DNA of 32,120 nucleotides from a virus. Of the stretch, positions 20,996-30,080 are shown one piece after another; within the stretch, counting starts at the first letter, position 1, and every line of letters starts with the position of its first letter. Position numbers and translations under genes: made by a program. The stretch is from positions 1-32,120 of IMG/VR virus record IMGVR_UViG_3300047172_000305; one strand, given 5' to 3'. Under the pieces are notes generated by a model. The model made no database searches and was not told the origin of the DNA. It was given only the letters and a program-made list of their open reading frames with translations.

Positions 20996-21661
20996 ATGCC
21001 GATCACTGCCACTGTCGATGAAGGCACCGTCCGGGTTGGGCTGGGAGAGTTGCGCACTGCCGTCGCCGACAAAGGGCCGCTGCTGCGCATTGCCGGCGAT
21101 ATCATGGTCACCTCGATCGCGCGCACCTTCCGCGCTGAGGGATCGCCCGATGGCTCCTGGCCAAAGCTGGCCCTCTCCACGCTCAAGAAGAAGGGCTATA
21201 CCAGCGGCCACAAATTGCTAATCATGAGTGGCCGCCTCTTCCGTTCGATCTCTTATTCCTATACCCAGGATGCGCTGAACGTCGGCACCAACGTGCCTTA
21301 TGCCGCTGTACATCAGTTCGGCTCCACTGATCGCGCTGGCGCAGGGATTGGACCGCAGGCGAAGATCGCGGGCCGCGAGGTCAATGTCGCAGAGCATGGC
21401 AGCCTTCGCGTGAAGAAGTTTCGCCAGTACGGCGCCGAGAAGCGCACCGGCAAGGATGGCCGCGCGCGCACCGTCCACATACGCGCCCAAGGCCCGGACA
21501 ATGCCAGCCGCTTCCGCGTCGGCGCGCATACCCGCCACCAGAACATTCCGCCGCGGCCGTTCCTGGTCTTCCGGCCGGAGGATCCGCAGCGCATCGCCGA
21601 GGGCTTCGCCGCGTTCCTCGGCGGCAAGATGGTCCGCATCGGCAAGGTGGGTGCGCGATGA
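20996..21661 (+). CDS. Mu G-like virion morphogenesis (tail completion) protein
   Basis: A 221-residue protein. It has the phage virion morphogenesis pattern: SIARTFRAEGSPDGSWPKLA, TSGHKLLIMSGRLFRSISYS, NVPYAAVHQFGSTDR, and the late IPPRPFLVF. These proteins complete the tail terminus for joining to the head. A basic insertion (VKKFRQYGAEKRTGKDGRAR) between the last two motifs is longer than usual. The ATG directly follows the gp36-like stop; the end overlaps the next gene as ATGA. Confidence 0.88.
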   Translation: MPITATVDEGTVRVGLGELRTAVADKGPLLRIAGDIMVTSIARTFRAEGSPDGSWPKLALSTLKKKGYTSGHKLLIMSGRLFRSISYSYTQDALNVGTNVPYAAVHQFGSTDRAGAGIGPQAKIAGREVNVAEHGSLRVKKFRQYGAEKRTGKDGRARTVHIRAQGPDNASRFRVGAHTRHQNIPPRPFLVFRPEDPQRIAEGFAAFLGGKMVRIGKVGAR

Positions 21662-22140
21662 GCCAGACCGCCTTCCCCATGGACCAGGCTTGGAAGACGC
21701 TGACTGCTCTGCTCGTCGCGCAGCTCAACGGCGTGGATGTGCAGGAGGTCTCCGACAAAGACTTCAACGCCGATGGCGATCTCATCATGAACCCGCCCTC
21801 CGTGCGAACCTACTTCGCGGGCTGCGACTATAGCTCGACCTTCGACAATCAGAAGCTCAGCTACGACGCGACGGGCAAGTTCATGCTGCTCTGCGCCGGC
21901 CAGAATCTGCAAAGCATCGCGGCACAGGCCCACGCTTCCGCCCAGCTCGCCGACCAGGTGTGCGGCCTGATCGCCGGCGCGCGCATCACGCTGCCCTCGG
22001 GCGACATCTCCGAGCCGATCACTCTGAAGTCGATCGACCCGCTGCCAGTCGAAGAGATCGGCATCGCCTACGGGGTCGCCATTGAAGTCCCTGGTCTGGC
22101 ACAGTTCCCCGGCACCAATGCCGGAGTGGGAGGGTCATAA
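21658..22140 (+). CDS. Mu gp37-like tail-joining protein (DUF1834-like)
   Basis: A 160-residue protein. It begins with a helix (DQAWKTLTALLVAQLNGVDV), has VRTYFAGCDYSSTF, then KFMLLCAGQNLQSIAAQAHA and a closing ITLKSIDPLPVEEIGIAYGV, the order of gp37/DUF1834 proteins that lie between G and the tail tube. Start ATG overlaps the G-like stop as ATGA; its stop shares a base with the next ATG (TAATG). Family call by pattern and context. Confidence 0.65.
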   Translation: MSQTAFPMDQAWKTLTALLVAQLNGVDVQEVSDKDFNADGDLIMNPPSVRTYFAGCDYSSTFDNQKLSYDATGKFMLLCAGQNLQSIAAQAHASAQLADQVCGLIAGARITLPSGDISEPITLKSIDPLPVEEIGIAYGVAIEVPGLAQFPGTNAGVGGS

Positions 22141-22403
22141 TGGGTCCCGACTTCTGCCTGGTGCAACTCACAGTCGCCGGCGTTGCGTTCGCCAAGAGCG
22201 GCCCACTGCGCGTCTCGAACGGCCGCGTCAGTGTGACCTTCCCCGCGGACAACGCGCCGCAGAAGGTCGCGAACTTTGAGTGGGACATGCTGCTGCGCGA
22301 TCACACCACCGCAGACGGCAACCCGCTCTTTGAGATTGTGCAGCCGGCAGCGGCCGCCGCCGCGCCACCCGCGAAAACAGCTACCCCGAAGGAGACGAAG
22401 TAA
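22140..22403 (+). CDS. Small hypothetical tail protein
   Basis: An 87-residue protein between the gp37-like and tube genes. It is β-rich (LVQLTVAGVAFAKSGPLRVS, then VSVTFPADNAPQKV) with an Ala/Pro/Lys tail (AAAAAAPPAKTATPKETK). TAATG coupling gives the start. AAGGAG in its last codons serves the tube gene. Mu has a small gp38 in this slot; whether they are related is unclear. Confidence 0.6.
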   Translation: MGPDFCLVQLTVAGVAFAKSGPLRVSNGRVSVTFPADNAPQKVANFEWDMLLRDHTTADGNPLFEIVQPAAAAAAPPAKTATPKETK

Positions 22404-23407
22404 ATGTCCTTATTCCTACAAAAACAGGCATCCCGGCTCCTCGTTCTCAGTCCCAAGGTGCAGACCACCTGGGGCACCGCGCTGGCCGATACCGCCCTGA
22501 CCGTCTCGCAGCGGTTCAACCCCTCCACCGTCTTCAGCATGGTGCGCAGCAACCGCACCGACCAGATGGCGGCCGGCAAAGGCAGCGAGTTCGCCACCAA
22601 CCAGCAGACCACCGCATGGGACGTCAAAGGCACGCTCCAGTCGGAGGCCGACTCTTTCCTGCTGGGCTGGATGTTCGCGCTCATCTTCGGCCAGGAGACG
22701 GACACCGGCGCTGGGCCCTACACCCACACGTTCACCATCCCCAACGTGACGGCCACCATGCCGGCCACCACGATATATATCCAGGAGACGGCGGACCAGA
22801 AGTACCATCTGATCGACATGTCGGCATCGAGCCTCTCGCTCACGGTGCCGGAACGCGGCTCGGTCTCGGCCTCGCTGGACATGGTCGGCACGGGCAAGTG
22901 GAACGCGACTGCCTTCTCCGGATCTCTGCCGGCACTGGTGGCAGCGAACTATCTGCTGGGCAGTGACATCCAGGTGTCGATCACGCCTTCGGGTGGAAGC
23001 CTCGCCTCCTTCATCGGCCGCACCAAGGCGCTCACATCAAGATCGATCGCCAGACCAAGCCGTTCCAGTCCGCGGGCGATGGCCTCACGGCGGGATAGAA
23101 CGCGAGTGGCCAGATCAAGTTCTCGGTTGAGATGACGCTCGCCGCCAACGCCACCGACGACGTCAATGGCTGGTTCCTGAACCAGCAGCTGCTCGCCGTC
23201 ACCATCCAGACCAACCCGGCGAATACCTATGGCTTTGGCTTCACCTTCCCGCTGTGCTACTTCAAGGCCAACAAGCTCAGCAATACAGAGGACAAGGTGA
23301 TGTGGCAGCTCTCGCTCGACGAGACCACCTGCCTGCAGAGCGGCGCGACGGCCGCGATCAGCGCCTTCAACATCGACAGCCAGCCGGCGTTTCTGGTGGC
23401 TGGATAA
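22404..23407 (+). pseudogene. Tail tube protein gene with frameshift and amber codon
   Basis: From ATG 22404 a tube-like β-rich protein is read: QTTWGTALADTALTVSQRF, then AWDVKGTLQSEADSFLLGWM, YIQETADQKYHLIDMSASSL and VPERGSVSASLDMVGTGKW. Near 23025-23035 the sense moves to the -1 frame, which continues GAHIKIDRQTKPFQSAGDGL, then meets TAG at 23096-23098, then NASGQIKFSVEMTLAANATD to TAA 23405-23407. One lost base (about 23030) and one CAG-to-TAG-type change would explain this. No slippery sequence supports a programmed shift. An intact tube would be about 334 residues. If the lesions are real, no tail forms. Confidence 0.7.
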
Positions 23408-23416
23408 GTTTCGGCA

Positions 23417-23458
23417 CCGGAGCCGCGGCGTACCTGGGAGCGCGGCTCCGGCTTTTTT
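23417..23458 (+). terminator. Rho-independent terminator after the tail tube gene
   Basis: CCGGAGCCGCG and CGCGGCTCCGG make a perfect 11-bp stem with a 13-base loop, followed by C and six T (23453-23458). It lies 10 bases past the tube stop, so tube mRNA should end here, with partial read-through into the tape-measure genes. Confidence 0.85.
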
Positions 23459-23481
23459 ATCTTTCCCTTTGGAGGCACCGA

Positions 23482-23649
23482 ATGAAAACTCTTCTCTTTC
23501 ACGGCGGCAAATCGAAGCGTGTGACGGCTTCGCTGCAGGCATGGCTGTTCGACCAGGGCTGGATCGCCCAGACCGCCGTCTCCGATGTCTTTGTTGTGCT
23601 CGAAGAGTCGAAGGTGAAGTGGGCCATTGCCGGCCCGAACCCGCGCTAG
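23482..23649 (+). CDS. Small hypothetical tail-region protein
   Basis: A 55-residue protein with GGAGG six to seven bases before the ATG. It starts MKTLLFHGGKSKRVTASLQA and ends VLEESKVKWAIAGPNPR. The clear ribosome site just after the terminator and a sensible composition support it as real. Not recognised. A 172-base gap follows that holds only a short CGGTAC-GAA-GTACCG hairpin (23692-23706). Confidence 0.55.
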   Translation: MKTLLFHGGKSKRVTASLQAWLFDQGWIAQTAVSDVFVVLEESKVKWAIAGPNPR

Positions 23650-23821
23650 GTTTTCTGCGTCACCCGTCTTCACCGCGCGAGCGGTCCAGGACGGTACGAA
23701 GTACCGGTGGCACCCCTTCGCCGCCGTGCAAGCACCGCAGACCTGCGCGGAGCTTGGAGAAAGACAGGGTCCCTCACCCTGGCAGCGCCCAGAACTCAAA
23801 ATCCAGCCCGAGGGAATCCCT

Positions 23822-24622
23822 ATGTCTGAAGCCACTGAAGTACAGCCCAACACTGAAGCTCTTCTCGATCTCGCGGCCCCACGCGTCATCGTCCTCAACG
23901 ATCGCGGCAAGCAGTTCGTCCTCGGCTGCCGCCGCATCGAGGACAACGACTGGCTCAACTACTTTGCCGGCATCGTCGTCACCAGCGAACAGACCGGCAA
24001 AGAGCGCATCACCACCATCGACACCACAAGTCCCCGCATTGCGCTGGCCGAGGCCGTGCTGGATTACGCGCAGGGCTATAAGGTGTCTGGCGGCATCGAG
24101 TTGATGAGCCTGCCGGGCTGGAAGAAGAAGATCCCGCTGCAGCATCGCATCCAGCTGGGCGAGGCGCTAGCCGGCGCGCGGATCTCCGAGCCGTCCGATG
24201 AACTGCTGATCCACGCGGAGGGCGAAGTCGTCGAGCTGGACGCGACCTGGTCGGCGGTCCCGGTCGCCGAGGATCTCGGAGAGAACACGCGTTTCGCGAT
24301 GCAGCGTTTCGAGCGGCTACGCCATGTGCTTCAGTCGCCCAGCGAAGAGCAACACCGGCGCTATGCCAACCAGTCCAGCAAGGCCCGCGTGGTGGGCGGC
24401 TCGCGCTCTGGCAAGACGATCTACTCCAGCGCCAACGCCCTGCTGGCGAAGCTCTATGACGAACTGATCGTGAGCGTGGGCGGATATGCCTACGACGGCC
24501 ACCCGCTCACACAGCGCGCCACCGTTGTAGGCCAGATGGACTTCTCGCACAAGGTGATGGTGGCGCAGGAACTCTTCCAACCGCAGGCCACCGCGCAGCT
24601 CGCCGGAGGTGACGCCGAATAA
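23822..24622 (+). CDS. Putative tail assembly protein
   Basis: A 266-residue protein between tube and tape-measure genes, the slot of tail assembly chaperones. The N-terminal half has VIVLNDRGKQFVLGCRRIED and TIDTTSPRIALAEAVLDYAQ. The C-terminal part contains GGSRSGKT, which fits the P-loop formula, but no Walker B or ATPase fold is visible, so this is probably chance. ATG 23822 follows GAGGGA. The stop overlaps the next start as TAATG. No known family recognised. Confidence 0.55.
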   Translation: MSEATEVQPNTEALLDLAAPRVIVLNDRGKQFVLGCRRIEDNDWLNYFAGIVVTSEQTGKERITTIDTTSPRIALAEAVLDYAQGYKVSGGIELMSLPGWKKKIPLQHRIQLGEALAGARISEPSDELLIHAEGEVVELDATWSAVPVAEDLGENTRFAMQRFERLRHVLQSPSEEQHRRYANQSSKARVVGGSRSGKTIYSSANALLAKLYDELIVSVGGYAYDGHPLTQRATVVGQMDFSHKVMVAQELFQPQATAQLAGGDAE

Positions 24623-25029
24623 TGCTTGGCGCGATCAATGTCGAGCGGGATGCGGATGGGCTGGCGCTGGCCATCCGCGAACTCTTCGAAGAGAGCTACT
24701 TCGCCGAGGATGTGAAGGACATCCTGGGCAAGGTGGGCGACGAAGAGCGCGAACGAATCCTGTGCGATGAGCCGGTGCGCTCGCTCTCGCCTGGCTACTA
24801 CGCCCGCTCGGAGTACTTGCTCGACCTCGGATCATCGATCGAGTGCGGCATCGCCTATCCGCCAGCCGCGCTCGATCGCAGCGATGTGCTTGGGCTGCAG
24901 GCTGTCAAGCGTGCCCGCGCCGAGTTCGAGCGTGACCACCCATCCTGCGGGGCCTGCGGCGCGCGCCAGGACAACCGCTTCATGAACAAGTGCAAGCGCT
25001 GCCAGGTCAGCTTCGGAAGGAGCAACTGA
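24622..25029 (+). CDS. Putative tail assembly partner with zinc ribbon
   Basis: A 135-residue protein coupled by TAATG to the gene before and by TGATG to the tape measure after. Most of it is helical (GLALAIRELFEESYFAEDVK, then VKDILGKVGDEERERIL). The end is a Cys4 ribbon: CGACGARQDNRFMNKCKRC. Paired small genes just before the tape measure are usually tail chaperones that coat the growing tape measure. A zinc ribbon is not typical of them. Function inferred from position only. Confidence 0.55.
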   Translation: MLGAINVERDADGLALAIRELFEESYFAEDVKDILGKVGDEERERILCDEPVRSLSPGYYARSEYLLDLGSSIECGIAYPPAALDRSDVLGLQAVKRARAEFERDHPSCGACGARQDNRFMNKCKRCQVSFGRSN

Positions 25030-28000
25030 TGGCGGAATCGTCCTTCGTAACCATCCAGGTCCGCGTCGATGAGACCAACAGCAGAGGTGCCATCGACGGG
25101 ATTAATCAGAAGTTTGGCGAGCTGGGCATCCACTCGACGGGCGCGCTCAAAATGGCGTCGTCGGCACTAGACGAGATGGGGCACCACGCCGCCAGCAACC
25201 TCGACGGTGTGCGCCTGCTCTCGCAGGAGTTCGGCCTACGCCTGCCCCGCGCGTTGGAGGCCATGGCGTCGCGGATGCCGATCATTACCAACACGATCAA
25301 TGCGGCGCTGTCTGGCATCGCCTTTGTCGCGATTGCAGAGGTGGCCTACCGCGCCGGGGAAGCGATCTACAAAGCGTTCGATCTCGGGGGCGAGCGAGCG
25401 AGGGAGGTGCAGAAAGGGGTCGCGGACACAGACCTCGAGATGCGCCGGCTCAACACCACCATCGACGTCCAGATCGACAAGCTTCAGCAGGAGCAGGCGA
25501 AGTTGGAACACAAGCCAATTAATTCCATGAAGCTAACGCTGGACGAAGCGGCGGCCGCCGCGGACAATCTCGCGTCGAAGCTGGAAGAGATAAACAGCAA
25601 GTTCCAGAAGGACGTGCTGGAGAAGATGAGTGGGAACTGGGCGGCGAATCTCGTCACGGGCAAACTGCCTTCAGGCATGGCAGAACTCAAGACCATGATG
25701 GATGAGCACCAGAAGTACTTGAACGCCGCCAAAGACACCAGCGGCATCATCGCAGAGGACGAGAGCTATGGAAGGGCGCTCCAGTTGAAGCTCGACGAGT
25801 TCAACAAGAAGCAGAAGGACCTCGATAAACCATACGGATCGCATGGCTCGGTCTCTGAAGGCAACGTTACTACCTATCAGCCGCAGATCGACGGCCTCAA
25901 ACAGCTAATGAAACTCCAACAGGAGGAGCTCACCTACTCCCAGAAAAACAAGCAGCGCGATGATGCAGAGGCCAAGGCCAACGCCGATCGCGATAAAGAG
26001 GAGAATGCCAAGACGGCACTGGAACAGAAGCTCGCGATCATGCACTCGGAGCATGAAGCGATCCTCGCCAATATGTCCGGCCAGGAACAAGCGGCTCTGA
26101 AATTGAAGTTCGATACCCAGGAACTGACCACGCGGCTGATCGGGATGCATGAAGCCGCCCGCATCCCGTCTGCAGTGCAGGAGTTGAATTCGAAGTATTT
26201 CGCCGAAATGAGCGAGCGCACCGTGGAGCTGCAGCGCAAGATGACCGAGACGGTGAGCCGCGCGCAGATCGAGGCGATGCCGGAGGGTGCAGGAAAGATC
26301 GATGTCGAGCATTATGCGAAGGTGCAGCAGAACAACACCAGCCTTACCGGAGATGAGCGCTCCCTGGCGAACGCCGCTGCACAGGCAGAGGCGATCCGGA
26401 AGCTCGGAGCTCTCGAAGGGGAGTGGGAGTTGCAGCAGGATGAGGACGCGCAGAAGGATGTTGAACGCTTCGCCCGCATCCAGGACCTCGAAACCAACTA
26501 TGCGAAGCAAGCAGCGGATGCGCAGCGCCACATCCGCTCTACGGGCCTCGATGGTTGGGTGAGCGACTATCAAAGCGCGATCGCCGCGATCCGCGCCCAG
26601 GACGATGCCGAGACCGCGCGCTTGATGCAGCAGGCGGATGCCTTGAAGATGACGGACGCCCAGATTGCCCAGGCGAAGCAGAACATTGACGCCCAAGCCA
26701 ACTCCCAGATCGTTGCGCAGAACGAGCAGATGGCCCACACCATCGCCAGCACGCTGGAGAGCGCCTATAAGGACCCTGTCGGCTTCATCAAGAGCCAGAT
26801 GGAGAAGATGTTCTTCGACATCATTGCGAACTGGATCATGCATCTCCAGATCTTCCAGAACCTCTTCGGCAAGACCATGGGCGGCCTGCAGCCCGGTGCC
26901 GGCGGAGCTGCTGCTGGCGGCCTCGGTGGCCTGCTGGGCAACATCCTGCATGGCGGGGTTCCCAGTGGCACGGCCGGCTGGGGCCACGCGACCGCGCCAA
27001 CCGCGGCAGCAGGGAGCGATACGTTTACGCCGCCGGTGTTGCAACGCAGCACCAACAGTCCGGGGATCTCCAGAACCGTCTTCCCCGATGGGTCGAGGAC
27101 AGGAGGGCTGCCGGCGCAGATCGCGGCCATGGCCGGCAACACCACCGGCCTGAGCATCCCATCGGGCACCTCGTCAACCACCTCGGGCACGACCGGCCTG
27201 GGCAGCGGCCTGCCGGGCTACGGCAGCGTCTCGATGCCTGGGATGAACGTTCCCTCCGTCCCGGTGCCCGGCATGGGCACTGGCGTTGCAGGCGGGGCCA
27301 ACGGGGTCTCAACCGCTCTCGGCGTGGGCGCTGCGGGTTTCGAAGCCTACCAGGCCACCATGGAGGCCTTCCGCGGCGGCACCACGAAGACCGCGATGGC
27401 CAATAGCACACTAAAGGGTGTGCTGGGCGATGCGGGCGCGGGCGCGGCGATCGGCGGCCCTCTCGGCGCAATCGTGGGAGGAGCCATTGGGCTTGGCGTT
27501 GGCCTCTTCAGCGACCTCACCGGTATGGGCGGCCGCTTTGGCGCGCGCGACTACTACGAGAAGACCCTCTTCCCCGCGATCGAGAAGGACCGCATGGGCC
27601 AGGGCAGCATGGACTTCCAGTCCGCCATCGCCGACGTGAACAGCATCGCCGCCTCCGGCATGGAGTATATGCGCAAGACCTACGGCATGGACGCCGCCGA
27701 TTGGGTGAATGCGAACTATCTGAAGAAGGAGCAGACGCTTGCCGCCGGCCAGATCGCGGCCCGCGCCAAAGGCGGCGCGCAATATGTGCAGATGTCCGCC
27801 GCGCAGTTCCACGATGGCGGTGACATCACCGGCTTCGGCAGCCTCGCCACCAGCTCCAACGAGGGCTACATCCATGCCATGGCCGGCGAGACGGTGATGA
27901 ACACCCGCGCCGCCGCTACCCACGGTGCCGTGCTGAGTGCGATGAATGGCGGAGCCAGCGCCACCGACGTTGCGCGGATGTATCTAGCGAACTCACCCGC

Positions 28001-28172
28001 CAGTGGTGGCCCGGCAGTCTCTGGAGGCGGGGACACGCACCACCACTGGAACGTGAATGCGCTCGACGCCCAGAGCTTCAGCTCCATGCTGAAGAACGGT
28101 GGAGCGCGCGCCATCACCAAGCACCTGAACAGCTATGCGTCGCAGTACGCTGGCGATGGAATCAGTGGATAA
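25029..28172 (+). CDS. Tail tape measure protein
   Basis: A 1047-residue protein. A short N-terminal domain (FVTIQVRVDETNSRGAIDGI) is followed by a hydrophobic stretch (ITNTINAALSGIAFVAIAEV). Long charged coiled coils run from about 110 to 590 (QKDLDKP, EAKANADRDKEENAKTALEQ). Then come a Gly/Ser/Thr/Pro-rich linker (about 620-760), a glycine-rich hydrophobic segment (GAAIGGPLGAIVGGAIGLGV) and a C-terminal head. Tape measures set tail length; at about 1.5 Å per residue this gives a tail near 150 nm, an estimate only. The start at ATG 25029 has AAGGAG six bases upstream and a TGATG junction; an upstream start is not needed. Confidence 0.9.
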   Translation: MAESSFVTIQVRVDETNSRGAIDGINQKFGELGIHSTGALKMASSALDEMGHHAASNLDGVRLLSQEFGLRLPRALEAMASRMPIITNTINAALSGIAFVAIAEVAYRAGEAIYKAFDLGGERAREVQKGVADTDLEMRRLNTTIDVQIDKLQQEQAKLEHKPINSMKLTLDEAAAAADNLASKLEEINSKFQKDVLEKMSGNWAANLVTGKLPSGMAELKTMMDEHQKYLNAAKDTSGIIAEDESYGRALQLKLDEFNKKQKDLDKPYGSHGSVSEGNVTTYQPQIDGLKQLMKLQQEELTYSQKNKQRDDAEAKANADRDKEENAKTALEQKLAIMHSEHEAILANMSGQEQAALKLKFDTQELTTRLIGMHEAARIPSAVQELNSKYFAEMSERTVELQRKMTETVSRAQIEAMPEGAGKIDVEHYAKVQQNNTSLTGDERSLANAAAQAEAIRKLGALEGEWELQQDEDAQKDVERFARIQDLETNYAKQAADAQRHIRSTGLDGWVSDYQSAIAAIRAQDDAETARLMQQADALKMTDAQIAQAKQNIDAQANSQIVAQNEQMAHTIASTLESAYKDPVGFIKSQMEKMFFDIIANWIMHLQIFQNLFGKTMGGLQPGAGGAAAGGLGGLLGNILHGGVPSGTAGWGHATAPTAAAGSDTFTPPVLQRSTNSPGISRTVFPDGSRTGGLPAQIAAMAGNTTGLSIPSGTSSTTSGTTGLGSGLPGYGSVSMPGMNVPSVPVPGMGTGVAGGANGVSTALGVGAAGFEAYQATMEAFRGGTTKTAMANSTLKGVLGDAGAGAAIGGPLGAIVGGAIGLGVGLFSDLTGMGGRFGARDYYEKTLFPAIEKDRMGQGSMDFQSAIADVNSIAASGMEYMRKTYGMDAADWVNANYLKKEQTLAAGQIAARAKGGAQYVQMSAAQFHDGGDITGFGSLATSSNEGYIHAMAGETVMNTRAAATHGAVLSAMNGGASATDVARMYLANSPASGGPAVSGGGDTHHHWNVNALDAQSFSSMLKNGGARAITKHLNSYASQYAGDGISG

Positions 28173-28177
28173 CAGCA

Positions 28178-29056
28178 ATGGCTGAGAGCGACATCCTCAA
28201 TCCGGTGCAGGGGTTCTGGCGCGACCTGAACGACAACCCCAACCCTAGCTATGGGTACACGCGCAAGAGCGCCTCCAACTCCGCGTTGGCGAAGACGCGG
28301 CTGGGCGCGCCCTACACGCGCGAGACGATGAACCAGGGCTTCGCCTTTGAGTTCACCTACGTCGATCGCCCGTGGTCCACGATCCTGCGGCTGAAGCACT
28401 TCTATGAGGCCTTCAAGGGCGGCTACTTCACCTACATCGATTACGACGGTGGCGGCCGTCACCACGTCGGCCGCTTCACTTCGCCCGTCAACGGGATGCA
28501 GACGGCGAACGGTAAATATACCGTGCAGGGATTGGTCTTCGAAGAGATCCCGCGAGCGCGGATGATCGACTATCCGGCCAACTTCACGGACTGGGGACGC
28601 ACCATCTGCGTCGTCGACGACTTCCTGAATACCGCCGTTGCGACCTACCAACTCACGCCGGGCTCATGGGTCACCCAGCTCAATCCGGCGATCGGCGGAG
28701 CCACCGCCAACAAGCCCATTGACTATGAGTTGTACAGCGCCACGCCGAACTGGACAGTCGCACCCTACGATTGGGCGCAGATTCAGTATGTCGGTTGGGG
28801 CTTCAAGATGAAGTTTCGCATCGGTTCGGGCATGGGTAAGGTCTCGCTCTATATCGATGGCACGTTCAGCGGGGGCTTGGACCTGAGCAATAGCACAGCC
28901 GGTTCGCTGCCTTCCACGATGAGCTTCGTCGGCGGCACTTTGATCGCGACGCAGATGCCCCTGGACATGCACCGCATCCAGATCCAGACAGCGGGCGCGG
29001 GCATCGTCGGCGGAGGCAGCGCGATCAACTTTCCTCCCGTGACGGTGATCGTATGA
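28178..29056 (+). CDS. Distal tail protein-like tail-tip component
   Basis: A 292-residue β-rich protein immediately after the tape measure, the position of distal tail proteins in siphophages. Features: PVQGFWRDLNDNPNPSYGYT, TRETMNQGFAFEFTYVDRPW, then FYEAFKGGYFTYIDYDGGGR, resembling DUF2460-type tail proteins. The second half (about 170-290) looks like a lectin-like β-sandwich (MGKVSLYIDGTFSGGLDLSN). It ends in an ATGA overlap with the next gene. Function by position and fold pattern. Confidence 0.65.
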   Translation: MAESDILNPVQGFWRDLNDNPNPSYGYTRKSASNSALAKTRLGAPYTRETMNQGFAFEFTYVDRPWSTILRLKHFYEAFKGGYFTYIDYDGGGRHHVGRFTSPVNGMQTANGKYTVQGLVFEEIPRARMIDYPANFTDWGRTICVVDDFLNTAVATYQLTPGSWVTQLNPAIGGATANKPIDYELYSATPNWTVAPYDWAQIQYVGWGFKMKFRIGSGMGKVSLYIDGTFSGGLDLSNSTAGSLPSTMSFVGGTLIATQMPLDMHRIQIQTAGAGIVGGGSAINFPPVTVIV

Positions 29057-29343
29057 AAATCAAAGTCCACGCTCCTGATTGCGGTGTTCTCGCTGGCTCG
29101 ATCATCGAGATCAGGACGAGGGTATGCGGTTGGCGGCGCTTTCGCAGGAGTGAATATTTCCTGTGCTGTGACGGCGGCGCGGTGCTGTGCGGCCCTGAAG
29201 GTCGGCGCGGGCCGGTCATGTTCATCGACACGACTGGTTATGCGTCCGGCACCTATAGGGTCAAGGCTCACGTCGTACAAGGTCCCGCGCCCTGGCAACA
29301 GGCTGATGCCGAGACCTGTTTCCGTGTCTGGAGCCTCGGCTGA
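29053..29343 (+). CDS. Small Cys-rich tail-tip protein
   Basis: A 96-residue protein with six cysteines (DCGVL, RVCGW, FLCCDGG, VLCGPE, ETCFRV) and a β-pattern. Overlaps its neighbours as ATGA and TGATG, so it belongs to the tail-tip operon. Cysteines could bind metal or iron-sulfur, as some tail-tip proteins do. Not recognised. Confidence 0.6.
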   Translation: MKIKVHAPDCGVLAGSIIEIRTRVCGWRRFRRSEYFLCCDGGAVLCGPEGRRGPVMFIDTTGYASGTYRVKAHVVQGPAPWQQADAETCFRVWSLG

Positions 29344-29990
29344 TGAGCGCCTTCGTTCCATTGGCGGCGAGCGGCGGCCCGGCCGAGGTGGTGCTAGTCG
29401 ACGTCCAGACCATGTCCGGCAAAAAGTATTACTGGTCGGAGCATGTCGCAACCTGGCCATCGATGCTCGGCGGCTCACAGCAATATCTCGACTGGATCGT
29501 TGGAGCCGCCCAGTTCAAGCTCTATGGCACAACGCAGACCGACACTGCGTCCCTTCAAGTGCAGAACCTATCCGGCAACACCATGGAGCGCGACGTAGCG
29601 CTGGCGGTCGCGCAGAATGAGTTTATCGGGGCTTTCGTCTACGCGCGGCTGTGGCATGGCGCGGCCCAGAACGCCCTGATCTCTTTCATGGGCAATATCA
29701 CGGATGTCGAGCTTGACGAGAACGCGATGACGCTCTCGATCGAGAGCTTCAAGAACTTCAGTGCGATCAAAGCACCCGCGTTTAGCATCGACGTTACCTG
29801 CGGCCTCTATTTCGGATCGCCGCAGTGCGGATCCACCGGAGCGCTCTGCCAGCAGAGCTATGGGACTTGCAGCTCGATCGAGCGCTTCCAGGGCGTCATC
29901 ATCCAGTGGGACAACGGGCAACTGCAGCTTCCCTCGCAGATCGCGCAGCCCGCACCGGCAGCGGCGTTTAACCCAGCGAGGGCCTTCTGA
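29343..29990 (+). CDS. Tail hub protein (DUF2163/BR0599-like)
   Basis: A 215-residue protein. The N-terminal part is β-rich (AEVVLVDVQTMSGKKYYWSE). The end has four cysteines in CGLYFGSPQCGSTG and CQQSYGTC, followed by ERFQG. This C...FGS..C...C...C..RF arrangement marks the DUF2163/BR0599 group of tail-tip hub proteins, related to GTA and lambda L-type proteins. It probably joins the distal tail protein to the large tip protein and may bind a metal cluster. TGATG overlap at the start; a 29-residue frame follows. Confidence 0.75.
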   Translation: MSAFVPLAASGGPAEVVLVDVQTMSGKKYYWSEHVATWPSMLGGSQQYLDWIVGAAQFKLYGTTQTDTASLQVQNLSGNTMERDVALAVAQNEFIGAFVYARLWHGAAQNALISFMGNITDVELDENAMTLSIESFKNFSAIKAPAFSIDVTCGLYFGSPQCGSTGALCQQSYGTCSSIERFQGVIIQWDNGQLQLPSQIAQPAPAAAFNPARAF

Positions 29991-30080
29991 ATGATCGTGC
30001 GCATGATCCAACCTCTCGTCTCGGACGGCAAGTGTCGTTGCGGAATCACCTTCCTAATCGCGAAGCAGGAGGCGGACTGA
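29991..30080 (+). CDS. Possible 29-residue microgene
   Basis: A frame that exactly fills the gap between hub and tip genes: its ATG follows the hub TGA directly and its TGA is directly followed by the next ATG. The peptide (MIVRMIQPLVSDGKCRCGIT, then FLIAKQEAD) has a CRC group. AGGAGG of the next gene lies in its last codons. It may be real or only a coupling leader. Confidence 0.4.
   Translation: MIVRMIQPLVSDGKCRCGITFLIAKQEAD

Noticed and set aside
23020-23045. Programmed -1 frameshift in the tail tube gene
   Set aside because: No slippery heptamer is present, and an in-frame TAG lies 65 bases further on, so decay or sequence error fits better.
13263-23407. Amber (TAG) codon recoding, suggested by two in-frame TAGs
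   Set aside because: The F, protease and capsid genes and several early genes end at TAG, so TAG works as a normal stop.
24403-24426. P-loop ATPase or terminase in the tail assembly protein (GGSRSGKT)
   Set aside because: There is no Walker B or other ATPase motif, and the position is that of tail assembly genes; the match is likely chance.
25905-27044. A 379-codon minus-strand open frame
   Set aside because: It is antisense to the tape measure coiled-coil region and is a mirror of its regular codon pattern.
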